From positions 124,001-188,000 of the forward strand of contig NZ_JAHYCB010000006.1 of NCBI RefSeq assembly GCF_019430945.1: a stretch of 64,000 nt of DNA. Reading direction: 5' to 3'. Below are positions 48,464 through 57,298 of this stretch, in pieces (within the stretch, counting starts at the first letter, position 1; every line of letters begins with the position of its first letter). Below the pieces are notes generated by a model. That model did not search any database. It worked only from the letters and a program-made list of their open reading frames with translations, and was not told where the DNA came from. Origin of the DNA: Neorhizobium populisoli. GTDB taxonomy: Bacteria > Pseudomonadota > Alphaproteobacteria > Rhizobiales > Rhizobiaceae. The position numbers and the translations under genes were made by a program.

Positions 48464-49018
48464 TCAGCCTTTGATTTCCCGTTCGCAGAACGCGATGCGG
48501 TTGCTGAAAGGGTCGGTAACGGTCACTTCCAGGCCCCAATCAGCCTGCTCCAGACCCGGTTTCATGTAGCGATAATCTTTACCGATCAACTCCGCGTGGA
48601 AAGCTCGAATGCCGCGCATCGGCACGAAAGCCTTGGCGCCCGGCGAGGCATCGCCCGCATGTTCCGACAGATGCATCAGCATGCCACTGCGGGAAATCTG
48701 GCAATAGAGCGGGAAGTTTTCGCCGAAACGATGTTCCCAATCCACCTTGAACCCTAGGAAATCGCAATAGAATTCCATTGCCTTGTCGACCGAGAAGATG
48801 CGGAAGATCGGGATCGGCGGCTGGATCCAGATCTCGTCCGATTTTTCGGGCTGGGGCTCGGCCGCGGCGATCTTGGCGGCGAGCACGTTCCATTCGTCGT
48901 ACCCAAAAGCCGCCGAGATCAGTTCCAGCGCGTGGCTGTGGGTCACGTCGATCTTGCGGAAGGCAAGCGCCTCGCGCAGGTTTTTGGCCATCAGTTTTGC
49001 ATCGCGAAAATCGCGCAT
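48464..49018 (-). CDS. Glyoxalase-superfamily protein (bleomycin-resistance-like)
   Basis: A 184-residue protein. Residues 1-60 form a helical region (FRDAKLMAKNLREALAFRKI, then ALELISAAFGYDEWNVLAAK) found in some glyoxalase-superfamily proteins. The remainder is a VOC domain: RIFSVDKAMEFYCDFLGFKV, GMLMHLSEHAGDAS and VTDPFSNRIAFCERE, similar to bleomycin-binding proteins. ATG 49018 follows GGAGG; the frame begins at a TTG upstream. Resistance activity is possible but not shown. It is convergent with the LysR gene. Confidence 0.82.
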   Translation of the reverse strand: MRDFRDAKLMAKNLREALAFRKIDVTHSHALELISAAFGYDEWNVLAAKIAAAEPQPEKSDEIWIQPPIPIFRIFSVDKAMEFYCDFLGFKVDWEHRFGENFPLYCQISRSGMLMHLSEHAGDASPGAKAFVPMRGIRAFHAELIGKDYRYMKPGLEQADWGLEVTVTDPFSNRIAFCEREIKG

Positions 49019-49264
49019 GTCTCTATCCTCCAAACAACGAATGGCGTGTCAGTGCCCGCATTGCTGAACCATTCGTCATCTAAGCTGAAGCTAAGGATGA
49101 GAGTCGGTAAGGATGCATTCACCTTGGGCTTGAACCCGCGGGCGGCTGGCCGCATCCGGCCATAAACAGGAGTAACGCAGTCCGATTTTAAGCGCAAGGC
49201 AGCGGCTGATTGACTTCGAACGGCAAAGGCTTAGCTTCCGGCCCATCTTGGCAGGGAAATCGGC

Positions 49265-50476
49265 ATGGAACTTTCGGGCAAGCGCATCCTCTTGATCATT
49301 TCCGGCGGCATCGCGGCCTATAAGAGCCTCGACCTGATCCGCCGGCTTCGCGAGCGCGGTGCGAGTGTCAGGCCGGTGATGACCAAGGCGGCACAGGAAT
49401 TCATCACGCCGCTTGCCGTCGGTGCGCTTTCCGCCAGCCATGTCTATGTCGATCTTTTTTCGCGCGAGGACGAGCAGGATGTCGGGCATATAAGGCTTGC
49501 CCGCGATAACGACCTCATCATCGTCGCGCCGGCCAGCGCCGACCTGATGGCGAAGATGGCGCATGGACTGGCGGACGATCTTGCCAGCGCCGTGCTTTTG
49601 GCCACCGACCGGCCCGTGCTCATCGCGCCGGCGATGAACCCGAAGATGTGGAATGCGGCGCCGACCAAACGCAACGCCGCGACGCTGAAGGGCGACGGCA
49701 TCCATTTCATCGGCCCAATGGCCGGCGAGATGGCCGAGAGCAACGAGGCCGGCACCGGGCGCATGGCGGAACCGTTGGAAATCGTCGCGGCGGCAGTGAA
49801 GCTGCTTGATGCCGGGCCTAAGCCGCTCGCCGGCAAGACGGTCATTGTCACCTCCGGCCCGACCCACGAGCCGATCGACCCGGTGCGTTACATTGCCAAC
49901 CGATCCTCCGGCAAACAGGGCCATGCGATTGCCGCCGCATTGGCGAAACTCGGAGCAGAGGTGACGCTGGTTTCCGGCCCGGTGACGATCCCCGATCCGG
50001 CCGGTGTGAAGACCGTGCATGTGGAGCGCGCCGAAGAGATGCTGGAAGCGGTCATCTCCCGCCTGCCGGCCGATATCGCGGTGATGGTGGCGGCCGTCGC
50101 CGACTGGCGGGTCGCCTCTTCCGCCGGCCAGAAGATCAAGAAGCAGCCGGGCGAGGCTCCGCCGCCGCTGCAGCTTGCCGAGAACCCGGATATCCTGAAG
50201 ACAGTCGGCCATCACGAGAAGCGGCCGAAACTGGTGGTCGGTTTTGCGGCCGAGACACAGGATGTGGTGGCAAACGGTCGTTCCAAGCTGGAGCGCAAGC
50301 GCGCCGACATGATCGTCGCCAACGATGTTTCGCCGGAAACCGGCATCATGGGCGGCAGCCACAACAAGGTGAAGATCATCAGCGCCGATGGCGTCGACGA
50401 ATGGCCGGATCTCGGCAAGGATGAAGTGGCCGAGCGGCTGGCGGCGCTGATCGCGGCCCGGTTTGCGGAAACGTGA
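49265..50476 (+). CDS. coaBC: Bifunctional phosphopantothenoylcysteine decarboxylase/synthetase CoaBC
   Basis: CoaBC makes 4'-phosphopantetheine precursors for coenzyme A. The 403-residue product has the FMN-binding CoaC half (LLIISGGIAAYKSLDLIRRL, the PAMNPKMW motif, GEMAESNEAGTGRMAEP) and the CoaB half (VTSGPTHEPIDPVRYIANRS, SSGKQGHAIAAAL, VVGFAAETQDV). ATG 49265 gives MELSGKRILL. The 246 bp upstream, shared with the divergent glyoxalase-family gene, hold no gene that can be recognised. Confidence 0.96.
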   Translation: MELSGKRILLIISGGIAAYKSLDLIRRLRERGASVRPVMTKAAQEFITPLAVGALSASHVYVDLFSREDEQDVGHIRLARDNDLIIVAPASADLMAKMAHGLADDLASAVLLATDRPVLIAPAMNPKMWNAAPTKRNAATLKGDGIHFIGPMAGEMAESNEAGTGRMAEPLEIVAAAVKLLDAGPKPLAGKTVIVTSGPTHEPIDPVRYIANRSSGKQGHAIAAALAKLGAEVTLVSGPVTIPDPAGVKTVHVERAEEMLEAVISRLPADIAVMVAAVADWRVASSAGQKIKKQPGEAPPPLQLAENPDILKTVGHHEKRPKLVVGFAAETQDVVANGRSKLERKRADMIVANDVSPETGIMGGSHNKVKIISADGVDEWPDLGKDEVAERLAALIAARFAET

Positions 50477-50477
50477 G

Positions 50478-50843
50478 ATGAGCGTCTTCGACCGCAAGGG
50501 CTTCGATGCTTTCGTGAAAAGCCTGCCCGGCACGTCCTTCGTCGATCAATGGGATGCGCATGTAGCGAAGGTCGGCGGCAAGGTGTTCACCCTGCTTGGC
50601 GGCGAGGGCAAGGATTCGCGTGTCGTCGCCAAATGCACGGAAGAGAGTTTTGAAATCCTCACCGCGCTCGATGGGATCGACCAGGCACCCTATTTCGCCA
50701 AGCGCAAATGGGTGGAGATCGGCGCCTCCTCGCCGCTCTCCACAGACGAGGTGAAGCATTATCTCACTCGCTCCTACGAGCTGGTCGCGGCCGGGCTGAC
50801 GAAGAAGCTTCGGCAGGAACTCGGGATCGTTTTGCCGGACTGA
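50478..50843 (+). CDS. MmcQ/YjbR family protein
   Basis: A 121-residue CyaY-like-fold (YjbR/MmcQ) protein. It shows FDAFVKSLPGTSFVDQWDAH, GGKVFTLLGGEG and KWVEIGASSPLSTDEVKHYL, followed by the ELVAAGLTKKLRQELG C-terminus. YjbR proteins are thought to bind DNA non-specifically; the cellular role is unknown. ATG 50478 is one base after the coaBC stop, so it is co-transcribed. The convergent amidotransferase gene ends 3 bp after it. Confidence 0.85.
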   Translation: MSVFDRKGFDAFVKSLPGTSFVDQWDAHVAKVGGKVFTLLGGEGKDSRVVAKCTEESFEILTALDGIDQAPYFAKRKWVEIGASSPLSTDEVKHYLTRSYELVAAGLTKKLRQELGIVLPD

Positions 50844-50846
50844 CGC

Positions 50847-51644
50847 TCAGGCCGCCTTTTGCAGCCGCGCGGGCTGGAAGAGCGAGGCCTGCATGCCATT
50901 CGGGCAGACTTTGACCGCCGTACCGTCCGAGATTTCCACCCAGGTATCGACATCGTCGTTCAGCGGCTCGGAAACGAGGCAATAACCGGTCTTGTCGCCG
51001 CCCATCGGTGCGGCGTAGAGTGTCGGCGGCTTGTGGTCGGTGGCATAACGCACCGCATAAAGCTCTTGTCCGTTCGAGAAGCAGGCGGTGAAACGCACCA
51101 GCGCCTCGCCAGATTTCTCCCGAGAGAAACCTTCCACTAGGGCGATCGCCTTCTCCATCGCGCCGAACGGATCGGTATCGAGGCCGAGCTCCAAAGCCAG
51201 CAGGAAAAGCAGTTCGGAATCGGTGGTGCCGGTGCGGGCGTTGAACAGGTCGTCGGAGAGCATCGCTTCCATGCGGCGGCGGATGCCGTCGAAACCGGCG
51301 ATCTGGCCGTTATGCATGAAAGACCACTGGCCGTGGACAAAAGGGTGGCAGTTGTCGCGCCGGGTCGCGCCATAGGTCGCGGCGCGCACATGGGCGAGGA
51401 AGAGCGGCGAGCGGATCTGCCGGGCGAGGCTTCTGAGGTTACAGTCTGACCAGGCGGGCAGGATATCGCGATAGCGGCCGGGCTCAGGATGATCGCCGTA
51501 CCAGGCGATGCCGAAACCGTCGCCATTCGTCGCCGTCTTGGCGCGGGTGGCGCAATGGGACTGTTCGATCAGCGAATGAGCGGGCGAGGATACAAGCTCT
51601 TCCAGATAAAGAGGTTCGCCACGATAGGCTGCCCAACGGCACAT
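50847..51644 (-). CDS. Class II glutamine amidotransferase (YafJ-like)
   Basis: A 265-residue Ntn-type glutaminase domain protein. The nucleophile Cys2 is exposed after Met removal (MCRWAAYRGEPLYLEELV), followed by NGDGFGIAWYGDHPEPG, LAHVRAATYGATRRDNCHPF and FMHNGQIAGFDGIRRRMEAM, which bind glutamine. It lacks any synthase domain, so its acceptor is unknown; YafJ/EgtC-like hydrolases are the closest types. It converges with the YjbR gene. Confidence 0.88.
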   Translation of the reverse strand: MCRWAAYRGEPLYLEELVSSPAHSLIEQSHCATRAKTATNGDGFGIAWYGDHPEPGRYRDILPAWSDCNLRSLARQIRSPLFLAHVRAATYGATRRDNCHPFVHGQWSFMHNGQIAGFDGIRRRMEAMLSDDLFNARTGTTDSELLFLLALELGLDTDPFGAMEKAIALVEGFSREKSGEALVRFTACFSNGQELYAVRYATDHKPPTLYAAPMGGDKTGYCLVSEPLNDDVDTWVEISDGTAVKVCPNGMQASLFQPARLQKAA

Positions 51645-51841
51645 GGGTCTTTCCGCTCCGATTTTCGGCCGCCCATCCGCGGCCTTGATTTTCCAAGAGT
51701 TTCAGCGTCTCGACAATTGCTTAACGAAACATAAATCCGGGTGCTTCGTGACGGATTTTTGGCAAACGAATCATCAATTTTTGCGACAGGCTGTTGCCTC
51801 ACGCGCTTGCCGAACCGGAATCCAAGCCTAAATGCCCCAGC

Positions 51842-52669
51842 ATGTCGCGTACTGACCAGCAACAGCCAGTGGAAGCCGAAACGCTCCATGTGGACGAAAC
51901 CGTTCTTTCCAAACTCATGCTCGACCCTGAGCAATGGGCTTTGTTTCTCGATATCGATGGCACGCTGATCGATCTGGCCGATACGCCGGATGGCATCGTC
52001 ATTCCGCCGGATCTCGCCGAAAACCTGCACAAGGTGTCCGTCCGGCTGGGCGGCGCGCTGGCGCTGGTGACAGGCCGGGCGATGTTCTACGCCGACCAGC
52101 TGTTTCCGCCCTACACGTTTCCGATTGCCGGTCTGCATGGCGCCGAGCGACGTGACCCGAATGGTACGATTACCCGGATCGGCATGGATGCGGCTTTCGA
52201 AACGCTGAAAGCCGATCTGGCTTTCGAGGCCCAGCAATGGCCGGGCGTCCTGATCGAGGACAAGGGTGCGGCGGTTGCGGCGCATTATCGGCAGGCCCCG
52301 CAATTCCAGGCGATCGTCGAAATGGCGATGGTCCGTTACCAGGACAGGGCCGGTCCAGATTTCACGCTTCAGCATGGCAAGATGGTGCTGGAAATCCGGC
52401 CCGCCCATGCCAGCAAGGGGTATGCCCTGCGGACGTTTCTGTCCGAACCGCCGTTCGAAGGGCGCCTGCCCATCGCGATCGGCGACGACGTGACCGACGA
52501 GGCCATGTTCCGGGTCGCCAACGAACTCGGCGGTTATTCGATCCGCATCGCCGAGGCCGATGGCGGCACCGAGGCGACTTCCATTCTTCCATCGGCTGCC
52601 GATGTTCGCGCGATCCTCGCCGCGATCGCTAGAGCGCCGCTGCAGCCTGTCCAAAAGGATATCTCTTGA
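51842..52669 (+). CDS. otsB: Trehalose-6-phosphate phosphatase
   Basis: OtsB dephosphorylates trehalose-6-phosphate. The 275-residue HAD-fold enzyme has motif I LFLDIDGTLIDLADTPDG (nucleophile Asp), ALVTGRAMFYADQLFPP, IAGLHGAERRDPNG, KMVLEIRPAHASKGYALR and motif IV AIGDDVTDEAMF. ATG 51842 (MSRTDQQQ) is preferred over the in-frame TTG at 51794. Its stop overlaps the otsA start by 4 bp. Trehalose from this pair protects against osmotic and desiccation stress. Confidence 0.95.
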   Translation: MSRTDQQQPVEAETLHVDETVLSKLMLDPEQWALFLDIDGTLIDLADTPDGIVIPPDLAENLHKVSVRLGGALALVTGRAMFYADQLFPPYTFPIAGLHGAERRDPNGTITRIGMDAAFETLKADLAFEAQQWPGVLIEDKGAAVAAHYRQAPQFQAIVEMAMVRYQDRAGPDFTLQHGKMVLEIRPAHASKGYALRTFLSEPPFEGRLPIAIGDDVTDEAMFRVANELGGYSIRIAEADGGTEATSILPSAADVRAILAAIARAPLQPVQKDIS

Positions 52670-54042
52670 GCCGTCTCATCGTCGTTTCGAACCGCGTCAC
52701 CCTTCCCCAGAAAAGCGGCGATGCGCCGGCCGGCGGGCTTGCCGTGGCGCTCCAGGCCGCACTCGAAGAGCGCGGCGGCATCTGGATGGGCTGGTCCGGC
52801 AAATCCAGCGGTGCCAAGGAACCGGCGCCGCTTTCCATGCAGGAACACGGCAATATCACCTATGCGCTGACCGATCTCACCAAGACGGATGTCGAGGAAT
52901 ATTACCACGGTTTCGCCAACCGGGTTCTCTGGCCGCTCTGCCACTACCGTATGGATCTGGCCGATTACGGGCGCAAGGAGATGGCCGGTTATTTTCGCGT
53001 CAACCGCTTCTTCGCGCATCGGCTGGCGCCGCTGATCCAGGAAGACGACGTCATCTGGGTGCATGATTACCATCTCATCCCGCTGGCCGCCGAACTGCGC
53101 CAGATGGGACTGAAGAACAAGATCGGCTTTTTCCTGCACATTCCCTGGCCGCCGGCCGACGTGCTGTTCACCATGCCGGTGCATGAGGAGATCATGCGGG
53201 GCCTGTCGCATTACGATCTCGTTGGTTTCCAGACGGATCACGACCTCGACAATTTCGGCGGCGGGCTGGTGCGCGAAGGCATCGGCCAGCGGCTGAGCGA
53301 AGGCAAATTCTCGTCCTATGGTCGCGTCTTCAAGGGCGGACATTACGCGATCAGCATCGAGACGGAGCAATTTGCCGCTTTCGCCCAGAAGGCGGCCAGC
53401 AATGTGATGGTACGCAAGGCCAAGCAGAGTGTCGAAGGCCGCGACATGATCATCGGCGTCGACCGGCTGGATTATTCCAAGGGCATCACCCAGCGGCTCG
53501 ACGCCTTTGAACGCTTCATCACGATGAATCCGGGTTACCAGAACAAGGTGACCTATCTGCAGATCACCCCGAAATCCCGCTCCGAAGTGCCGGAATACGA
53601 GCAGATGCAGCGTACCGTCGCCGAGCAGGCCGGCCGGGTGAACGGCGCGATCGGCACGGTGGACTGGGTGCCGGTGCGCTACATCAACCAATCCATCGCG
53701 CGGCCGGTTCTGGCCGGGCTTTATCGCCTGTCGCGGATCGGGCTCGTGACGCCTTTAAGGGACGGCATGAACCTTGTCGCCAAGGAATATGTGGCGGCCC
53801 AGGATCCGGAAAATCCGGGCGTCTTGGTGCTGTCGCGCTTTGCCGGGGCGGCGCGCGAGCTTTCCGGCGCGCTGCTGGTCAATCCCTACGATATCGAGGG
53901 CACGGCGCATGCCATCGCTCGCGGGCTCACAATGTCGCTGGAAGAGCGCAAGCAGCGCTGGGAGCGGATGATGGAGCATCTGAAGGTCTACGACATCAAC
54001 CGCTGGTGCGACGATTTCCTGAAGGACCTCACCACAGGGTGA
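52666..54042 (+). CDS. otsA: Alpha,alpha-trehalose-phosphate synthase (UDP-forming)
   Basis: OtsA (GT20) makes trehalose-6-phosphate from UDP-glucose and glucose-6-phosphate. The 458-residue product has RLIVVSNRVTLPQKSG, PAGGLAVALQAALEERGGI, VWVHDYHLIPLAAELRQ, LHIPWPPADVLFTMPVHEEI, the catalytic VDRLDYSKGITQRLDAFER and TPLRDGMNLVAKEYVAAQ. The start is TTG 52666 within the otsB stop (TTGA) and follows AAGGAT. Together with otsB it forms a translationally coupled pair. Confidence 0.96.
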   Translation: MSRLIVVSNRVTLPQKSGDAPAGGLAVALQAALEERGGIWMGWSGKSSGAKEPAPLSMQEHGNITYALTDLTKTDVEEYYHGFANRVLWPLCHYRMDLADYGRKEMAGYFRVNRFFAHRLAPLIQEDDVIWVHDYHLIPLAAELRQMGLKNKIGFFLHIPWPPADVLFTMPVHEEIMRGLSHYDLVGFQTDHDLDNFGGGLVREGIGQRLSEGKFSSYGRVFKGGHYAISIETEQFAAFAQKAASNVMVRKAKQSVEGRDMIIGVDRLDYSKGITQRLDAFERFITMNPGYQNKVTYLQITPKSRSEVPEYEQMQRTVAEQAGRVNGAIGTVDWVPVRYINQSIARPVLAGLYRLSRIGLVTPLRDGMNLVAKEYVAAQDPENPGVLVLSRFAGAARELSGALLVNPYDIEGTAHAIARGLTMSLEERKQRWERMMEHLKVYDINRWCDDFLKDLTTG

Positions 54043-54109
54043 TGAGAGGCCGCTTGGCAAAGCCGTCCGGCACGGTATGTTCGGCGAAAATCAAACGGAG
54101 GATTCGTCC

Positions 54110-54319
54110 ATGAAGATCAGCGCCCGCAACCGCCTCAAGGGCAAGGTCGTCAGCGTCACCAAGGGCGCCACGACCGCGCATGTGCGCATCGATATCGGCA
54201 ATGGCGTGGTCGTCACCTCGTCGATCACCAACGAGGCGGTGGATGAGCTTGGCCTCGTTGTGGGCGGCGATGCCTATGCGGTGGTGAAGGCGTCGGATGT
54301 GATGGTGGCGGTGGATTGA
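54110..54319 (+). CDS. Molbindin (single Mop/TOBE domain)
   Basis: A 69-residue single-domain Mop protein that probably binds molybdate or tungstate in the cytoplasm as a store or buffer. SARNRLKGKVVSVTKGATTA, VVTSSITNEAVDELGL and AYAVVKASDVMVAV are characteristic. ATG 54110 follows ACGGAGG; a longer frame begins at 54077. It lies close to a FecCD-type ABC transporter on the other strand, which could transport the same oxyanion. It is convergent with the AT-rich orphan gene. Confidence 0.88.
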   Translation: MKISARNRLKGKVVSVTKGATTAHVRIDIGNGVVVTSSITNEAVDELGLVVGGDAYAVVKASDVMVAVD

Positions 54320-54464
54320 ACCATAATTGTGGAACATCGCTCAATTACCCCGGCGAAAAACTCGCCGGAGCTGTGCTTTGCCTGCCGCAAAAATCTGCGC
54401 GAGATATAACTAAGTTTCTTGTTGGCTCGTCTCAGATTGCAGTCATAGACGCGTAAGCTCTTAA

Positions 54465-54818
54465 CTAGAAAGAAATGCCGATCGAGATTCCAACCGAGAC
54501 ATTGCCAGCGGCAACATGGATCGCGCTTCCAGCAGGATAAGGGCAGAATGTCTGCAGATTGGTGACTGGCATAGGCTTCATCACATCGGAAATTCCTTCC
54601 CAGACCATTTGCATCCCTATCCCCTTGATAAGCTTTTCCCAACCCGCAATTGCTGGATTCGGGGTTGTTGCCGCTGTCATTCCGTTGACGGCCTTTCCCA
54701 TGGCATCGGCAATGAGTTCGGCGAGGCCTTGGCTGACAGCAAGTTGGAACTTCCTTGCGGCTTCTTCAGGTGAATTGGATGTCGCAACAGAATTTACTGA
54801 CGTTGTACTTAGGTTCAT
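54465..54818 (-). CDS. AT-rich orphan, hypothetical protein
   Basis: A 117-residue protein not recognised. ATG 54818 follows GGGAGAGA, a good ribosome-binding site. The start MNLSTTSVNSVATSNSPEEA is followed by a helical stretch (ARKFQLAVSQGLAELIADAM), a Thr/Ala segment, and a hydrophobic Gly/Ser-rich end (IHVAAGNVSVGISIGISF). There is no signal peptide. Base composition is visibly more AT-rich than the surroundings, with AT-rich flanks at 54819-54950, suggesting transfer. Function is unknown. Confidence 0.6.
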   Translation of the reverse strand: MNLSTTSVNSVATSNSPEEAARKFQLAVSQGLAELIADAMGKAVNGMTAATTPNPAIAGWEKLIKGIGMQMVWEGISDVMKPMPVTNLQTFCPYPAGSAIHVAAGNVSVGISIGISF

Positions 54819-54952
54819 TTCTCTCTCCCAAAGATTGCATTGCGCGAAAAATAAACCATAAAACGAAAAATACATCTAAAAGATTATATTCGTTAATTTA
54901 CACCTATTTGGTGCATAGCGTTGTATCACTTATTTGCACATAGAAGTAGTAG

Positions 54953-55480
54953 CTAAGCCTTCTGGCAATAATGCGCGGTTGGCGAATTCTCATCCGTTTG
55001 GAAATCTCCCGGCTGCGGCGGGGCGATCGGCTTGAACAGCGTGCGATCCGGTTTCAGGTCGAGAAGCGGCGTGCCGTCGAGGCAGTCCATGCCGCGCACC
55101 AGAAGAATGTTGCTTTCGACGCCTTCCAGCTTGACGATCGACGTGCCGATCGGGTTCGGCCGCACCGGCGAGCGTAGCGAAAACGTGCCGTGGACCTTGC
55201 CGTTGCTGGCCGGGCTCTGCAGCACGAGGTCGCGGCGCGATTCATGCAGCCAGTAAAGAATTTCCAGCCGTTCGAAGACTTCGACGCCCTTGAGGCCCGC
55301 AACCCAGGGCTCGTAGATCTCGATACGGCAGATCGGACCGTCGTGGCGGCCCTGCCGCGGTGTTTCGAGGCGCGAGGTCCAAGGTGTCGAGATGCGGCCG
55401 ATGAAGGTCAGGCCCGCATCGGTAGGAGCCGGCGGGACAACTTGCACCTCGTTCTCACGGATTTCGTTTTCGCGCACCAT
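54953..55480 (-). CDS. trmO: TrmO-family tRNA (t6A37) methyltransferase
   Basis: A 175-residue YaeB/TsaA-type protein related to TrmO, which methylates t6A37 in tRNA-Thr. Motifs include FIGRISTPW, the region around VFERLEILYWLHESRRDLV, and the signature GTFSLRSPVRPNPIGTSIVK with DCLDGTPLLDLKP. Its ATG overlaps the stop of the ABC ATPase gene (TGATG), so it is the last gene of the transporter operon. Such pairing with FecCD transporters occurs in other genomes; the functional link is unclear. Confidence 0.85.
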   Translation of the reverse strand: MVRENEIRENEVQVVPPAPTDAGLTFIGRISTPWTSRLETPRQGRHDGPICRIEIYEPWVAGLKGVEVFERLEILYWLHESRRDLVLQSPASNGKVHGTFSLRSPVRPNPIGTSIVKLEGVESNILLVRGMDCLDGTPLLDLKPDRTLFKPIAPPQPGDFQTDENSPTAHYCQKA

Positions 55481-56265
55481 CAGACTTCTCCCAAATTGAG
55501 ACGCGGCGAGCAGACCAGCGTATCGCTGCCGGGCAGAACGCCGATCACCACGTCGATATCATAAAGCTGTTTCAGCCGTTCGGACGTCAAAACATCGTTG
55601 GGACGCCCGAGCGCCGCCAGCGCGCCGTCATGCAGCAGCGCCACCCGGTCGGCGACCATGAACACGTGGTCGGGATTATGGGTGGAGAGGATGACGGAAA
55701 TGCCCTCTACCGCCAGACGGCGGATATGCGAGAGCACCCGCATCTGGTTGCCGTAATCGAGGCTGGCGGAGGGTTCGTCCATGACGAGGATTTTTGGTTC
55801 CTGCGCCAGCGCGCGGGCGATCAGCGCCATCTGCCGCTCGCCGCCGGAGATTTCCGTATAGGGTCGCGTTGCCAGATGCGCCATGCCGAGGCGGTCGAGG
55901 GCTTGGCTTGCAATCTCGCGGTCGCGCTTTGCTGGAGCCGCGAAAGGCGCCAGCCGGGCGGCGCGGCCCATCAGCACGACATCACGCACCGTGAACGGAA
56001 ACAGCGCCGCATGCGCCTGCGGCACATAGGCGATCATCCTCGCCCGCTCGGTGCGGGAAAGACCGGCAAGTGGCACGCCATCCAGCCGCACCTCACCCTC
56101 TTTCGGCGGCAGAAGGCCGAGCATGGTCTTGAACAGCGTCGTCTTGCCGGCGCCGTTCGGACCGAGCAGGGCCAGCACCTCACCCTCGCCGACCGTCAGC
56201 GTCACGCCGCTGCCAACCGTGCGGGCGCCATAACCGAAGCCGATATTTTGGAGATCGAGCCTCAT
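55480..56265 (-). CDS. FecCD-type ABC transporter ATP-binding protein
   Basis: A 261-residue ATPase for a metal, siderophore or oxyanion importer. Walker A (ALLGPNGAGKTTLFKTMLGL), Q-loop AYVPQAHAALFP, signature EISGGERQMALIARAL, Walker B ILVMDEPSASLDYGNQ and His in LSTHNPDHVF are intact. The frame opens upstream at 56508 inside the permease gene; ATG 56265 is the true start, 10 bp after the permease stop. Its stop overlaps the trmO start. It forms the transporter with the permease and binding protein upstream. Confidence 0.92.
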   Translation of the reverse strand: MRLDLQNIGFGYGARTVGSGVTLTVGEGEVLALLGPNGAGKTTLFKTMLGLLPPKEGEVRLDGVPLAGLSRTERARMIAYVPQAHAALFPFTVRDVVLMGRAARLAPFAAPAKRDREIASQALDRLGMAHLATRPYTEISGGERQMALIARALAQEPKILVMDEPSASLDYGNQMRVLSHIRRLAVEGISVILSTHNPDHVFMVADRVALLHDGALAALGRPNDVLTSERLKQLYDIDVVIGVLPGSDTLVCSPRLNLGEV

Positions 56266-56275
56266 GGCATTTCCC

Positions 56276-57298
56276 TCATGACCAGCCCTTTCGCCCGGAG
56301 GCCAGCAGCCAGAGGAAGAAGGGCGCGCCGACCACGGCGGTGAGAATGCCGAGGGGGATTTCAATGCGGGCGATGCTGCGGGCCAGCGTATCGACCACCA
56401 GCATATAGCCACCGCCGAGCATGATCGAAGCGGGCAGCAGCTTGCGGAAATCCGGGCCGACCAGAAGGCGGGCAATATGCGGGATGACGAGACCGATCCA
56501 GCCGACAATGCCGGCGATGGAGACAGAGGCCGCGGTGATCAGCGTCGCGCCGGCGATGAGCGCGCTGCGGGTGATACGTGTATCGACGCCCAGCGTCTGC
56601 GCTTCCTCGTCGCCGAGCGTCATGACGTTCATGCGCCAGCGGAGCAGGATGAGGGGAATAAAACCGATCAGCACGGCCGGCAGGATGGAGCCGACATCAC
56701 CACGGGTGACGGCGGTCAGGCTACCGAGCAGCCAATAGGTGATGGCGGGAAGCTGATCGTAAGGATCGGCTAGAATCTTGATCAGCGAGATACCTGCGCC
56801 GACGACCGCGCCGATCGCCACGCCGGCCAGAACCAGCGTCAGAACCGGATCGCGGTTGCGCACCGCCGCGCCAACCCCATAGACCGCGCCAACCGCCAGA
56901 AGGCCGCCGCAGAAACTCGATGCCTGGATGACCGGCACCGGCATTTCCAGAAAGATCGCCAGCACTGCACCGAGGCTGGCGCCGGCGGAGACGCCGAGAA
57001 TGTCGGGCGAGACGAGCGGGTTGCGGAACAGGCCCTGATAGGTGGCGCCAGCTGCCGCCAGCGACGCACCGATCAACAGGCCAGCGGCGACGCGCGGCAG
57101 GCGGACGTTCCAGATCACCGTCGACTGGATCGGATCGATACCGGACGTATCGCCGGTAATGCCGGACAGAAGGACCGCAAGGATGGTCGACGGCGACACG
57201 GCATATTTGCCGATCGCCATCGACAGTATCGCCAGCACGATCAGGCCGGCGATGCCGAAGACGATCAGTTTCAGATTGCTGTCCGTGGAATCCTTCAT
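56276..57298 (-). CDS. FecCD-family ABC transporter permease
   Basis: A 340-residue permease with about ten membrane helices. Signature regions are VRLPRVAAGLLIGASLAAAG, NPLVSPDILGVSAGASLGAV, YWLLGSLTAVTRGD, VSIAGIVGWIGLVIPHIARL, and PLGILTAVVGAPFFLWLLAS. A single permease gene implies a homodimer. The family imports ferric siderophores, B12, heme or, in the MolBCA type, molybdate. Its ATG overlaps the binding-protein stop (TGATG). Confidence 0.92.
   Translation of the reverse strand: MKDSTDSNLKLIVFGIAGLIVLAILSMAIGKYAVSPSTILAVLLSGITGDTSGIDPIQSTVIWNVRLPRVAAGLLIGASLAAAGATYQGLFRNPLVSPDILGVSAGASLGAVLAIFLEMPVPVIQASSFCGGLLAVGAVYGVGAAVRNRDPVLTLVLAGVAIGAVVGAGISLIKILADPYDQLPAITYWLLGSLTAVTRGDVGSILPAVLIGFIPLILLRWRMNVMTLGDEEAQTLGVDTRITRSALIAGATLITAASVSIAGIVGWIGLVIPHIARLLVGPDFRKLLPASIMLGGGYMLVVDTLARSIARIEIPLGILTAVVGAPFFLWLLASGRKGWS

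Noticed and set aside
56266..56508. Upstream extension of the ABC ATPase frame
   Set aside because: Runs inside the permease gene; family start MRLDLQNIGFGYG at 56265 is clear.
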